DNA of 64,000 nt, from NCBI RefSeq assembly GCF_000430545.1, contig NZ_AUMF01000013.1, forward strand, positions 62,001-126,000, written 5' to 3'. The translations under genes and the position numbers were made by a program. A model generated the notes under the pieces. That model had not been told where the DNA came from and did no database searches. It saw only the letters and a program-made list of their open reading frames with translations. This document shows, piece by piece, positions 55,767 to 64,000 of the stretch. Source of the stretch: Tenacibaculum ovolyticum DSM 18103 (GTDB lineage Bacteria > Bacteroidota > Bacteroidia > Flavobacteriales > Flavobacteriaceae). Positions within the stretch are counted from its first letter, which is position 1, and every line of letters begins with the position of its first letter.

Positions 55767-57812
55767 TTAATTTTTAACAGGTAAAAAACTATGGTTTTTA
55801 GCATAGAATTTCATCTGTTCTTCAAAAGTTTTAGGCTGTGTAACTTTAATATCTGTTACAACACCATTTGCATCAGTTACTGGCACTAAAACAGGGTTTA
55901 CAAATCCGCTATAAGCTGCATCAGGAAATTTTTCATTTCGCTGCTTTACTTCTTTATGAATAGCTTGATCTACTTTAACACCGTAGCCTTCAACCAAAGC
56001 TTTAGCTGCTTCAAAATCTCCTTCAGATTTAATTCTTTGCGTTTCTTTTAATAAACGACCAAAAATTTCACGAAGCTTCACATAGTCATTTACTACAAAA
56101 AATGTTTTACCTTCTTTAGTAACCTTTTCTATTACATTATCTTTCTTTCCTTGCTCAAAAGACCAAGCAGATACCCATTGGCGGTTTACCATATGATCTT
56201 CTTCAATATCATCACCTAAATTAATACGAATTAATTGTGTCATTAATCCATTTCTAATGTAACCATCATAAGCAGCTTTCCCTACTTTTTCCCAATCGCT
56301 TACTAAACCTAACTCCTGTAACTTAGGGTCCATTAAGTAATACAAACCAACTAAATCTGCTCTACCTTCTTCCATTGTAGAAGCATAATTTTTTAATGTT
56401 TCTTTTGGCTGCCCCACTCCATCATTTATCTGCCCTGAAGCATGACCAATTACTTCATGTAAAGCTGTATGTAATTTATCTGCTAATTTACCATACTCAA
56501 GTTCTAAAGCTATTTCCTCTTCATCATGAGCAAACTCTTTTAAACGACCTGATCCACCTGCACTATTATAAGCTCCAATAATGTTTCCTAATGAAACCGA
56601 TTTAGATCCATGTTGTTGACGAATCCAATTATTGTTTGGTAAATTCACTCCAATTGGTGTACTTGGTGATGCATCTCCTGCTTCACCTGCCACATTAACT
56701 GTTTTATAAGATACACCTACCACGTTTTTCTTTTTATGAGTTGGTAATAATGGTGCGTTATCTTCAAACCATTGTGCGTTATCAGATAAAACTTTCATCT
56801 TTTTAGACATATCAAAGTCTTTAATTTGCACTACAGTTTCATAAGAACCTCTATATCCTTTTGGATCATTGTAAACCTCAATAAAACCATTTATCCAATC
56901 AATATTTCCTTCAGTAGAAGTAGCCCATGCGATACAATACTTATCCCAAACATCTAAACTACCTGTTTTATAATATTCAATTAATAAACCTAAAGCTTCT
57001 CCTTGCTTTTCATTTTCAGCAACACCTTGAGCTTTCTCTAACCAAAAAATTATAGTATCTATTGCTTTACCGTACATACCACAAGATTTCCAAACCTTCT
57101 CTACTAACTTACCGTTTTCACGTACTAACTTAGAGTTTAATCCTGCTTCGATTGGTTGTTTTTCAGGACCTTTATATGCTTTCTTATAAAAAGCTTCAAC
57201 ATCTTTACTCGTAATATCTGGCCCGTAGAAGTTTATTGCTGATGCCAATACATTATCTACTCCTGCCTTTTTATTTACTTTTTTAGCATCTTTATCATTA
57301 AAAATAACCTCTAAAGCTTCTATTGATAAAGTAGCATTTGTATCTTTTAATAAACCTGCTAAATACTCTTTAGAGAAGGTAGGTTTAATTTTATCATTAG
57401 AATAATGGTGATGAATTCCGTTTGAAAACCAAACACGTTTTAAATAAGTTGTAAAATTCTTAAAATCATTACTAGCTCTATCTCCTGTATAATCGTTGTT
57501 TATTTTTTCTAAAGCAGCTCTAATTTCAAGATTGTAACGGTAGTTCTGATCCCACATAATATCACGACCTGCCAAGCCTGCTTGCGTTAGATAATAAACT
57601 AATTCTTTTTCTTTTAATGTTAATTCCTCAAAACCAGGTATCTGATATCTTAAAACCTTAATGTCAGCAAACTGCTCAACTTCGTGGTTAAATTTAGATT
57701 TCTCTTTAACCTCTTGCTTTACCTCTTGTTTTGGGTCTTTTTTATTTTCAACTCCACAAGAAACCAATACACTAACTGCTGCTGCAGTAAAAAGCATTTG
57801 TTTTAATTTCAT
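55767..57812 (-). CDS. M49-family zinc peptidase lipoprotein (DPP III-like)
   Basis: A 681-residue lipoprotein (SVLVSCGVENK). The zinc motif HEVIGHASGQ is the HExxGH form of M49 (dipeptidyl peptidase III), followed by the third ligand in MEEGRADLVGLYYL. Family members release N-terminal dipeptides. Export as a lipoprotein suggests a periplasmic or surface role in peptide use, with the M1 peptidases in the window. Confidence 0.9.
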   Translation of the reverse strand: MKLKQMLFTAAAVSVLVSCGVENKKDPKQEVKQEVKEKSKFNHEVEQFADIKVLRYQIPGFEELTLKEKELVYYLTQAGLAGRDIMWDQNYRYNLEIRAALEKINNDYTGDRASNDFKNFTTYLKRVWFSNGIHHHYSNDKIKPTFSKEYLAGLLKDTNATLSIEALEVIFNDKDAKKVNKKAGVDNVLASAINFYGPDITSKDVEAFYKKAYKGPEKQPIEAGLNSKLVRENGKLVEKVWKSCGMYGKAIDTIIFWLEKAQGVAENEKQGEALGLLIEYYKTGSLDVWDKYCIAWATSTEGNIDWINGFIEVYNDPKGYRGSYETVVQIKDFDMSKKMKVLSDNAQWFEDNAPLLPTHKKKNVVGVSYKTVNVAGEAGDASPSTPIGVNLPNNNWIRQQHGSKSVSLGNIIGAYNSAGGSGRLKEFAHDEEEIALELEYGKLADKLHTALHEVIGHASGQINDGVGQPKETLKNYASTMEEGRADLVGLYYLMDPKLQELGLVSDWEKVGKAAYDGYIRNGLMTQLIRINLGDDIEEDHMVNRQWVSAWSFEQGKKDNVIEKVTKEGKTFFVVNDYVKLREIFGRLLKETQRIKSEGDFEAAKALVEGYGVKVDQAIHKEVKQRNEKFPDAAYSGFVNPVLVPVTDANGVVTDIKVTQPKTFEEQMKFYAKNHSFLPVKN

Positions 57813-57857
57813 CTTTATTATTTTAAATTGATTTTTCTGCTGATAAATGTACGAATT

Positions 57858-58418
57858 TTAAACTTCGTTATACCTAAAACAATCAGTCGTATGGTCATTT
57901 ACCATCCCCATAGATTGCATATAAGCATAAATTACGGTAGACCCCACAAACTTAAATCCTCGTTTTTTTAAGTCTTTTGATATTTTATCTGACAAAGCTG
58001 TTGTAGCAGGAACTTCTTCTCGTTTATTAAAGTGATTTACAATTGGTTTTCCATCTGTATAACTCCAAAAGAATTTTGAAAAAGAACCAAACTCTTTTTG
58101 AACCCCCATAAAAAGTTTTGCATTTGTAATAGCACTTCTTATTTTTAATTTATTCCTTATAATTCCAGCATCCATAAGCAACTCTTCGTACTTATTCTCT
58201 CCATAGTTTGCTATTTTCTCATAATCGAAATTATCAAATGCTTTTCTAAAGTTTTCTCTTTTCTTTAAAATAGTTATCCAACTTAATCCAGCTTGAAAAG
58301 TTTCTAAAATCAAAAACTCAAATAATTCTGCATCATCAAAAGTTGGGACTCCCCATTCATTATCATGATACTCAATATACAAAGGGTCATTGCTTACCCA
58401 AAAACATCTTTTCTTCAT
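57858..58418 (-). CDS. tag: DNA-3-methyladenine glycosylase I
   Basis: A 186-residue base-excision enzyme for N3-methyladenine. Family start RCFWVSNDPLYIEYHDNEWG, AGLSWITILKKRENFR, and the C-terminal zinc residues in HTTDCF are present. Normal length. Confidence 0.95.
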   Translation of the reverse strand: MKKRCFWVSNDPLYIEYHDNEWGVPTFDDAELFEFLILETFQAGLSWITILKKRENFRKAFDNFDYEKIANYGENKYEELLMDAGIIRNKLKIRSAITNAKLFMGVQKEFGSFSKFFWSYTDGKPIVNHFNKREEVPATTALSDKISKDLKKRGFKFVGSTVIYAYMQSMGMVNDHTTDCFRYNEV

Positions 58419-58517
58419 TTTTGCTTATTTAAAGCTGAAAATTACTGTTAAACAAGTTAAAAACCAATGAAAATAGAAATAATTTCCCGTACTTTATGAT
58501 TATAAATTTTACTGATT

Positions 58518-58946
58518 ATGAAAGCATTAAAATACATTTCGGTTTCTATTTTTTTTCTAATTTTATTTTATGCTTGTGGTACATCACCTTTAAAAAACAA
58601 TTCTAGTATTAAAGAAGAACCTGTTGTTATAAAAAATGACAGTTTAGAATATCAAATTACAATTATTGATATTGGTTTTACAACCTATTTAAATTCTATT
58701 GCAAAACCAGAAGGCTTTTATTCACAAAACTATTTAGAAAACAGAAATCGTATAATAGTACCTATTTGGAATAACAGAGTTAATAATCCTTTTAATTTTG
58801 ATCCCAATATTTACGAGAACATTATTGATTACAACCCGCATATTAATTACGGTTATGAAGTTAACTACAAACTATTTAACTATTTTATGTTTGCGCAACA
58901 AAAATACCGTATGAGATTAGGTAATTTCTTTAATCCCAATCGTTAA
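58518..58946 (+). CDS. Small lipoprotein (DUF6146-like)
   Basis: A 142-residue lipoprotein (LFYACGTSPL). The body has EYQITIIDIGFTTYLNSIA, YLENRNRIIVPIWNNRVNNP and a C-terminal YEVNYKLFNYFMFAQQKYR, the pattern I associate with DUF6146 of Flavobacteriia. Function unknown. Confidence 0.7.
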   Translation: MKALKYISVSIFFLILFYACGTSPLKNNSSIKEEPVVIKNDSLEYQITIIDIGFTTYLNSIAKPEGFYSQNYLENRNRIIVPIWNNRVNNPFNFDPNIYENIIDYNPHINYGYEVNYKLFNYFMFAQQKYRMRLGNFFNPNR

Positions 58947-58978
58947 ACACCTTCTTTACAACTTCACTGTTTATAATG

Positions 58979-58986
58979 TATATTTG
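58979..58986 (+). promoter_or_regulatory. -7 box of sppA
   Basis: TATATTTG matches TAnnTTTG exactly, 22 bases before the sppA ATG. No clear -33 TTG. Confidence 0.4.
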
Positions 58987-59008
58987 CTTAAAAAATTAAC
59001 AGTATAGT

Positions 59009-60754
59009 ATGAAGTTTTTACGAAATTTATTAGCCTCTATTCTTGGCTTTTTTATAGCCCTCTTTTTAATCTTTTTATTTTTTATAGCTATTGCCTCAGT
59101 AATGGGCTCTGGAGATGAAATTATTGTAAAATCAAATTCGGTTTTAGAATTAGATTTATCTACCCCTATAAAAGATTACGCACCGAAAGAAGATAATCCA
59201 TTCGCAGAAAAATTAGGGTTAACTGAAAATAAATTAGCTTTAAATAAAATAATTAACGCTATTGAAAATGCTAAGACAGATGCAAAAATTAAAGGTATTA
59301 GTATTAAAACTACTTATATAAATGCAGGTGTTGCACAAACACAAGCTATTAGAGAAAAAATTGAAGATTTTAAAGAAAGTGGAAAATTTGTGTACGCATA
59401 TAACGATGTGTACTCGCAAAAAAACTATTACTTAAGTTCTGTTGCTGATAGTTTATTTTTAAACCCTGTTGGAGCAATCGATTTTAAAGGTTTATCTACT
59501 GAAGTATTATACTACAAAGATTTTGAAGATAAATATGGTATTAAAATGGAAGTAATTCGTCATGGTAAATACAAAAGTGCGGTTGAACCATATTTAACTA
59601 ATAAAATGAGTGATGCCAATCGAGAACAAACAACTTCTCTTTTAAAATCTATTTGGTCTGAGATTACTGGTGCCATTAGTAAAAGTAGAAATATTTCTAT
59701 CGAACAACTAAATTTAATTGCAGATAATGCTAATGGTAGAAACGCTACACTTTCGAAAGAAAACAATTTAATTGACGGTATTATTTACGAAGATGAATAC
59801 AAAGAAAAATTAGCATTACATACTGACAAAAAAATAAACACCATTTCTTTAGAAGATTATATTAATTCTGGAAAAGGAAGAATTTCTTCTAGTGCTAAGA
59901 ATAAAATTGCGGTTATTTATGCGCAAGGTCAAATAATGTATGGCGAAGGAAATGAAAACATAATTGGGCAAGGAATTATAAACAAAGCAATACGTAAGGC
60001 TAGAAAAGACAAAAATGTAAAAGCTATTGTATTACGAGTAAACTCTCCAGGGGGTAGTGCCTTAGCATCTGAATTAATTTGGCGCGAGTTAGAATTAGCT
60101 AAAAAAGACAAACCTTTAGTAGTTTCTATGGGTAACTTAGCTGCTTCTGGTGGTTATTACATTGCCTGTAATGCTAATAAAATTGTAGCTGAACCTACAA
60201 CCATTACAGGTTCTATAGGTGTTTTTGGAGCAATTCCTAACTTTAATAAGTTTGCTAGTGATATTGGTATTAACGCAGAACAAGTATCAACAAACAACAA
60301 CCCAAATTATAGTGTTTTTGAACCTATGAATGATAAATTTTATAATGTAACCAAAGAAGGTGTTGAACACATCTACACTACTTTTGTAAACCGCGTTGCA
60401 ACAGGTCGTAATATGACTTTTGAGCAAGTAAACGAAATTGCTCAAGGTAGAGTTTGGACAGGTAAAGAGGCTGTTAAAAATGGCTTAGTAGACAAATTAG
60501 GTAATTTAAATGATGCGGTTGTCATAGCTGCTGAACTTGCTAATGTTGAATCTTATAGAACGCGTAACTATCCTATTTATAAAAAAGAACTAAAAGATGC
60601 TTTAAAATTATCACCTTTTGCAAAAGCATCTAAAGAAGAAATTTTAAAAGAAGCCTTAGGCGATGAAAGCTATCAACTATACAATAATATTAATCAAATG
60701 AAAAAGTTAAAAGGAATTCAAGCTAGAATGCCTTTTATTCTTCAAATAAAATAA
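59009..60754 (+). CDS. sppA: Signal peptide peptidase SppA (67K type)
   Basis: A 581-residue membrane-anchored serine protease of family S49 that degrades signal peptides. One N-terminal helix (11-33), then two tandem S49 domains. The catalytic Lys is in the first half (EVIRHGKYKSAVEP) and the nucleophile Ser in LAASGGYYIA in the second. SPGGSALASELIW is also typical. Confidence 0.94.
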   Translation: MKFLRNLLASILGFFIALFLIFLFFIAIASVMGSGDEIIVKSNSVLELDLSTPIKDYAPKEDNPFAEKLGLTENKLALNKIINAIENAKTDAKIKGISIKTTYINAGVAQTQAIREKIEDFKESGKFVYAYNDVYSQKNYYLSSVADSLFLNPVGAIDFKGLSTEVLYYKDFEDKYGIKMEVIRHGKYKSAVEPYLTNKMSDANREQTTSLLKSIWSEITGAISKSRNISIEQLNLIADNANGRNATLSKENNLIDGIIYEDEYKEKLALHTDKKINTISLEDYINSGKGRISSSAKNKIAVIYAQGQIMYGEGNENIIGQGIINKAIRKARKDKNVKAIVLRVNSPGGSALASELIWRELELAKKDKPLVVSMGNLAASGGYYIACNANKIVAEPTTITGSIGVFGAIPNFNKFASDIGINAEQVSTNNNPNYSVFEPMNDKFYNVTKEGVEHIYTTFVNRVATGRNMTFEQVNEIAQGRVWTGKEAVKNGLVDKLGNLNDAVVIAAELANVESYRTRNYPIYKKELKDALKLSPFAKASKEEILKEALGDESYQLYNNINQMKKLKGIQARMPFILQIK

Positions 60755-60760
60755 GCTCAA

Positions 60761-60794
60761 TAAAAAAGCCTTGACATTGTCAAGGCTTTTTTAT
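60761..60794. terminator. Bidirectional terminator between sppA and metK
   Basis: Stem AAAAAAGCCTTGACA with TGTCAAGGCTTTTTT, almost no loop. Confidence 0.9.
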
Positions 60795-60814
60795 TATAAA
60801 TTTTTCTGATTATT

Positions 60815-62071
60815 TTACAATCCGAAACTTTCTTTAATCTTATCTACGTAATCTAATTTCTCCCAAGTAAAAGTTTCTACTTCTTGAGAAACAGTTTCAC
60901 CCATTGGATTAGAAAAAGTAACTGTTTTCTTTTCTGATTTTCTTCCCATGTGACCATATGCAGCAGTTTCAGAATAGATAGGTGTCCTTAATTTTAAACG
61001 CTGTTCTATAAAGTATGGACGCATATCAAAAATAGTTTCTACTATTTTACTTATTTCTCCATCAGTTTTATCAACCGTTGCAGTACCATACGTATCTACA
61101 TTAATACTTGTTGGTTTTGCAACACCAATTGCATAAGAAACTTGTACTAAAATTTCTTTACACAAACCTGCTGCTACTAAATTCTTAGCTATATGACGAG
61201 TAGCATAAGCACCAGAACGATCTACTTTAGAAGGATCCTTTCCTGAAAAAGCTCCACCACCATGGGCTCCTTTTCCTCCATAAGTATCTACAATAATTTT
61301 ACGCCCTGTTAAACCTGTATCTCCATGAGGCCCTCCAATTACGAAAACACCTGTTGGGTTAATATGATACGTAATACTATCTGTAAATAATTTTTGAATA
61401 TGAACTGGTAATTTAGCCACTACTCTAGGAATTAGTATCTCTACAATATCCTTTTTTATCTTAGCTAACATTACATCATCACTCTTATCAAAATCATCAT
61501 GTTGTGTAGAAATAACAATCGCGTCAATTCTTTGCGGCACATTATCATCAGAATATTCAATAGTTACTTGAGATTTAGCATCTGGTCGCAAATAAGTAAT
61601 ATCCTTATTTTCTCTACGTAATTCTGCTAATTCAATTAACAAACGGTGCGATAACTCTAATGCTAAAGGCATATAGTTTTCAGTTTCATCAGTCGCATAA
61701 CCAAACATCATTCCTTGATCTCCTGCTCCTTGATCTTCTGGATTTGCTCTTACAACACCTTGATTAATATCTGGTGATTGTTCATGAATTGCAGAAAAAA
61801 CTCCACATGAACTACCATCAAACATATATTCACTTTTGGTGTATCCAATTTTATTAATTACATCTCTTGCAATTTTTTGAACATCTAAATATGTTTTAGA
61901 CTTTACTTCTCCTGCTAACACTACTTGACCTGTAGTAACTAATGTTTCACAAGCCACTTTTGATTCAGAATCGAAAGCTAAAAAATTATCTATTAAAGCA
62001 TCTGAAATTTGATCAGCTACTTTATCTGGGTGTCCTTCAGAAACACTCTCTGAGGTAAATAAATATGACAT
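60815..62071 (-). CDS. metK: S-adenosylmethionine synthetase
   Basis: Makes SAM from methionine and ATP. 418 residues. N-terminal [52 protein letters not shown] and the central [15 protein letters not shown] loop are intact. A SAM-II-type aptamer precedes it, consistent with feedback control by its product. Confidence 0.97.
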   Translation of the reverse strand: MSYLFTSESVSEGHPDKVADQISDALIDNFLAFDSESKVACETLVTTGQVVLAGEVKSKTYLDVQKIARDVINKIGYTKSEYMFDGSSCGVFSAIHEQSPDINQGVVRANPEDQGAGDQGMMFGYATDETENYMPLALELSHRLLIELAELRRENKDITYLRPDAKSQVTIEYSDDNVPQRIDAIVISTQHDDFDKSDDVMLAKIKKDIVEILIPRVVAKLPVHIQKLFTDSITYHINPTGVFVIGGPHGDTGLTGRKIIVDTYGGKGAHGGGAFSGKDPSKVDRSGAYATRHIAKNLVAAGLCKEILVQVSYAIGVAKPTSINVDTYGTATVDKTDGEISKIVETIFDMRPYFIEQRLKLRTPIYSETAAYGHMGRKSEKKTVTFSNPMGETVSQEVETFTWEKLDYVDKIKESFGL

Positions 62072-62140
62072 AAAACTTCTTTTTTTTGTTTAATAAAAGA
62101 AAAACTTGGATTGCTTTGTCGTGTAAAGAAGTAGATTATT

Positions 62141-62207
62141 ACTGCTTTAGCATTTTATTATGAACTTTTACATTCAATGAGGTTGCAATCAGTCAAATTT
62201 TTCCTCA
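62141..62207 (-). promoter_or_regulatory. SAM-II-type riboswitch upstream of metK
   Basis: Minus strand: P1 TGAGG (62207-62203) pairs with CCTCA (62182-62178); the loop reads AATTTGACTGATTGCAA, matching the ATTTnACnnnnTTGCAA core of SAM-II. Downstream are the conserved GCTAAA (62151-62146) and CAGT (62144-62141), which can pair with ACTG of the loop to form the pseudoknot. The aptamer ends 70 bases before the metK ATG. A one-mismatch -7 box (TAACTTCG) lies just upstream. Confidence 0.8.
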
Positions 62208-62312
62208 AAAATTATGATGCGAAGTTATAGATAATTTTACACACATAAAAACAAACTTGTAAGGAAATAGAAAGTATTGATACTATGATAATAAAAAGTA
62301 ATTTTAGTGAAA

Positions 62313-62342
62313 TTGTATTCGTGAAATTTTTGATTACTTTTG
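62313..62342 (+). promoter_or_regulatory. Bacteroidota-type promoter of trxA
   Basis: TTG (62313-62315), 19 bases, TACTTTTG (62335-62342): exact consensus match, 43 bases before the ATG. The 314-base metK-trxA gap is filled by this and the riboswitch. Confidence 0.7.
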
Positions 62343-62385
62343 TACTACAGAAAGCGAGACATTAACTTAATTAAAATATAATAAT

Positions 62386-62703
62386 ATGGCTTTAGAAATT
62401 ACAGATGCAAATTTCGATGAATTAGTATTAAAATCAGATAAACCAGTATTAGTTGACTTTTGGGCAGCATGGTGTGGACCTTGTAGAATGGTTGGACCAA
62501 TTGTAGATGAAATTCATACTGAATACGATGGTAAAGCTGTTGTTGGTAAGGTTGATGTTGACAATAACCAAGAATTTGCAGCTAAGTATGGTGTAAGAAA
62601 CATACCTACTGTTTTAATATTTAAAAATGGTGAAGTTGTAGACAAACAAGTTGGTGCAGCTCCTAAAAAAGCATATACAGATAAAATTGATGCTGCTTTA
62701 TAA
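62386..62703 (+). CDS. trxA: Thioredoxin
   Basis: A 105-residue thioredoxin with the active site WAAWCGPCRM and cis-Pro in NIPTVLIF. No signal peptide, so cytoplasmic. Reduces disulfides with thioredoxin reductase. Own promoter and terminator. Confidence 0.97.
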   Translation: MALEITDANFDELVLKSDKPVLVDFWAAWCGPCRMVGPIVDEIHTEYDGKAVVGKVDVDNNQEFAAKYGVRNIPTVLIFKNGEVVDKQVGAAPKKAYTDKIDAAL

Positions 62704-62726
62704 ATAGCACAATTCTAATATATTTT

Positions 62727-62760
62727 AAAAAAGGTTTGGCTACGGTTAAACCTTTTTTTA
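62727..62760 (+). terminator. Terminator after trxA
   Basis: Stem AAAAAAGGTTT with AAACCTTTTTT around a 10-base loop and a T run. Confidence 0.8.
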
Positions 62761-62784
62761 TTTTTAAAACTTAAACTTATTTAC

Positions 62785-64000
62785 ATGAAACAAATACTTG
62801 TTATTTTTCTTTTTACAATCGTACTAACTTCTTGTCAAGAAAAAAAACATTCCGGAATTTTAATTGAAAAAGGAATTTCATATGAGTTAGCAACCTATAG
62901 AAAACTACAAGTTACTGATGTAAAATATAAATTAACTTTTAATATTCCTGAATCAAAATCAGAAATAATTCCAAGTAAATTAAAACTATCTGTTACAATT
63001 AATGATCTTACAGATAATTTGGTTCTTGATTTTAATGAAAAAAAATCGAACATTAAATCGGTTACCGTTAATAATAAAAGTATTGAAATTATTCATACTA
63101 AACAACACCTTATTATTAACAAAAAACATATAATAAAAGGGGTAAATCTTGTAGAGATTGATTTTAACGCTGGTGAAATGTCGTTAAACAGAAGTGATGA
63201 CTTTTTATACACCTTATTAGTTCCTGATAGAGCTAGCACCCTATTTCCTTGCTTTGACCAACCTGATATTAAAGCTAATTACACACTAACTATTACTGCT
63301 CCTAAAGACTGGAAAGTTCTTTGCGGAGGATTTGAAAACACACAAATTAGTAAAGGTAATTTCATTGAACACAACTTTAAGGAGTCTGATAAAATGAGCA
63401 CCTATTTATTTTCTTTTGTTGCGGGGAAGTTTAACGAAGAAATTAAAAATCCAGGCGCTTTTGATATGCGCTTTTTATATCGAGAAAATAATAAAAATAA
63501 AATAGAAGAAAATATTGGTGAAATATTTAACATTCACCAAAAATCTATTGAGTACCTAGAAGAGTACACTGCTTATAAATTCCCTTTTCAAAAAATGGAT
63601 TTTGCCACTATCCCCCCTTTTCAATATGGTGGAATGGAACATGTTGGTGCAATACAGTATAGAGAATCTTCTTTATTTTTAGATAAGAATGCAACACAAA
63701 ACAAAAAACTAAGAAGAGCTAAATTAATTGCTCATGAAACATCTCACATGTGGTTTGGTAATTTGGTTACTATGAAATGGTTTAATGATGTTTGGATGAA
63801 AGAAGTATTTGCAAATTTTATAGCAGATAAAATAATGAACCCTGTATTTCCTGAAATAAATCACAATTTACAATTTACAATGGCGCACTACCCTAGCGCT
63901 TATTCAGAAGATAGAACACAAGGAACAAATGCAATACGACAAAACTTAGACAACCTTAAAAATGCAGGTTCGCTATATGGTCGAATCATCTATAATAAAG
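62785..64000 (+). CDS. M1-family aminopeptidase lipoprotein (cut by window edge)
   Basis: About 405 residues are visible. Lipobox VLTSCQEKKH after a short signal peptide, then an M1 N-terminal beta domain (LFPCFDQPDIKANYTL), exopeptidase motif as GGMEHVGAIQY and the zinc site HETSHMWFGNLVTMKWFNDV followed by MKEVFANF. The usual NEGFA block is written KEVFA here: the zinc-binding Glu is kept while the preceding Asn is Lys. Distinct from the 29.6-31.5 kb M1 enzyme. The C-terminus is outside the window. Confidence 0.9.
   Translation, partial: MKQILVIFLFTIVLTSCQEKKHSGILIEKGISYELATYRKLQVTDVKYKLTFNIPESKSEIIPSKLKLSVTINDLTDNLVLDFNEKKSNIKSVTVNNKSIEIIHTKQHLIINKKHIIKGVNLVEIDFNAGEMSLNRSDDFLYTLLVPDRASTLFPCFDQPDIKANYTLTITAPKDWKVLCGGFENTQISKGNFIEHNFKESDKMSTYLFSFVAGKFNEEIKNPGAFDMRFLYRENNKNKIEENIGEIFNIHQKSIEYLEEYTAYKFPFQKMDFATIPPFQYGGMEHVGAIQYRESSLFLDKNATQNKKLRRAKLIAHETSHMWFGNLVTMKWFNDVWMKEVFANFIADKIMNPVFPEINHNLQFTMAHYPSAYSEDRTQGTNAIRQNLDNLKNAGSLYGRIIYNK

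Overview
The window is a low-GC, gene-dense stretch of a Bacteroidota chromosome, most likely a marine Flavobacteriaceae of the Tenacibaculum/Polaribacter type. The evidence is the conserved order miaB - sigma-54 activator - lptE - TPR gene - secG - groES - groEL, several exact copies of the Bacteroidota promoter (TTG, a 17-23 base gap, then TAnnTTTG), many lipoproteins, menaquinone-type prenyl synthesis and flavobacterial families (DUF4920, MG2-type surface proteins, META lipoproteins). Genus is inferred. I saw no rRNA, tRNA, CRISPR array, intact insertion sequence or prophage.

Layout. 1-8 kb: the 5' part of topA (minus strand, cut by the left edge), then the miaB-to-groEL run. 8-10.7 kb: an AT-rich surface-protein gene flanked on its far side by a 98% identical, stop-containing copy of the last ~270 bases of groEL, which looks like a recombination footprint. 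11-19 kb: polyprenyl synthase, rlmN, queA, aroA, a MazG-like gene, a VOC protein and an MFS carrier. 19.1-20.9 kb: a gene-poor segment holding two decayed direct repeats of the 3' end and downstream flank of the intact cyclase gene at 20.9-21.6 kb. 21.6-25 kb: hemW (carrying part of a dispersed repeat inside its coding sequence), a lipoprotein, ruvC and a broken Bax-inhibitor-1-like gene. 25.2-33.1 kb: an accessory-looking island with a TPR histidine kinase, a LytTR response regulator and four small to mid-size proteins without signal peptides, including a GH64/thaumatin-like protein, interrupted by an M1 lipoprotein peptidase. 33-39.4 kb: adenine deaminase, pckA, a saccharopine-dehydrogenase-like gene, and a lone Cys-rich peptide with a double-glycine leader. 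39.8-47 kb: cytochrome bd oxidase behind a Crp/Fnr-type palindrome, a Crp/Fnr regulator with a DJ-1/PfpI lipoprotein behind its own palindrome, a SigZ-like sigma factor and a fatty acid hydroxylase/sterol desaturase. 47-64 kb: housekeeping genes (trmN6, mnmD, ilvE, tag, sppA, metK behind a SAM-II-type riboswitch, trxA), a Kir channel, an HTH/membrane pair, an M49 peptidase, and an M1 peptidase cut by the right edge.

How it fits together. Most genes are core functions in short units separated by strong Rho-independent hairpins, with very short leaders. The regulatory signals most readable from sequence are the SAM-II-like aptamer on metK, the Crp/Fnr-like palindromes placed near -43 at cydA and the DJ-1 gene, and the LytTR regulator beside the 25-33 kb island, where two genes share a 16-base upstream element. 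The least explained parts are that island, the triplicated cyclase tail, the groEL tail duplication and the solitary GG-leader peptide.
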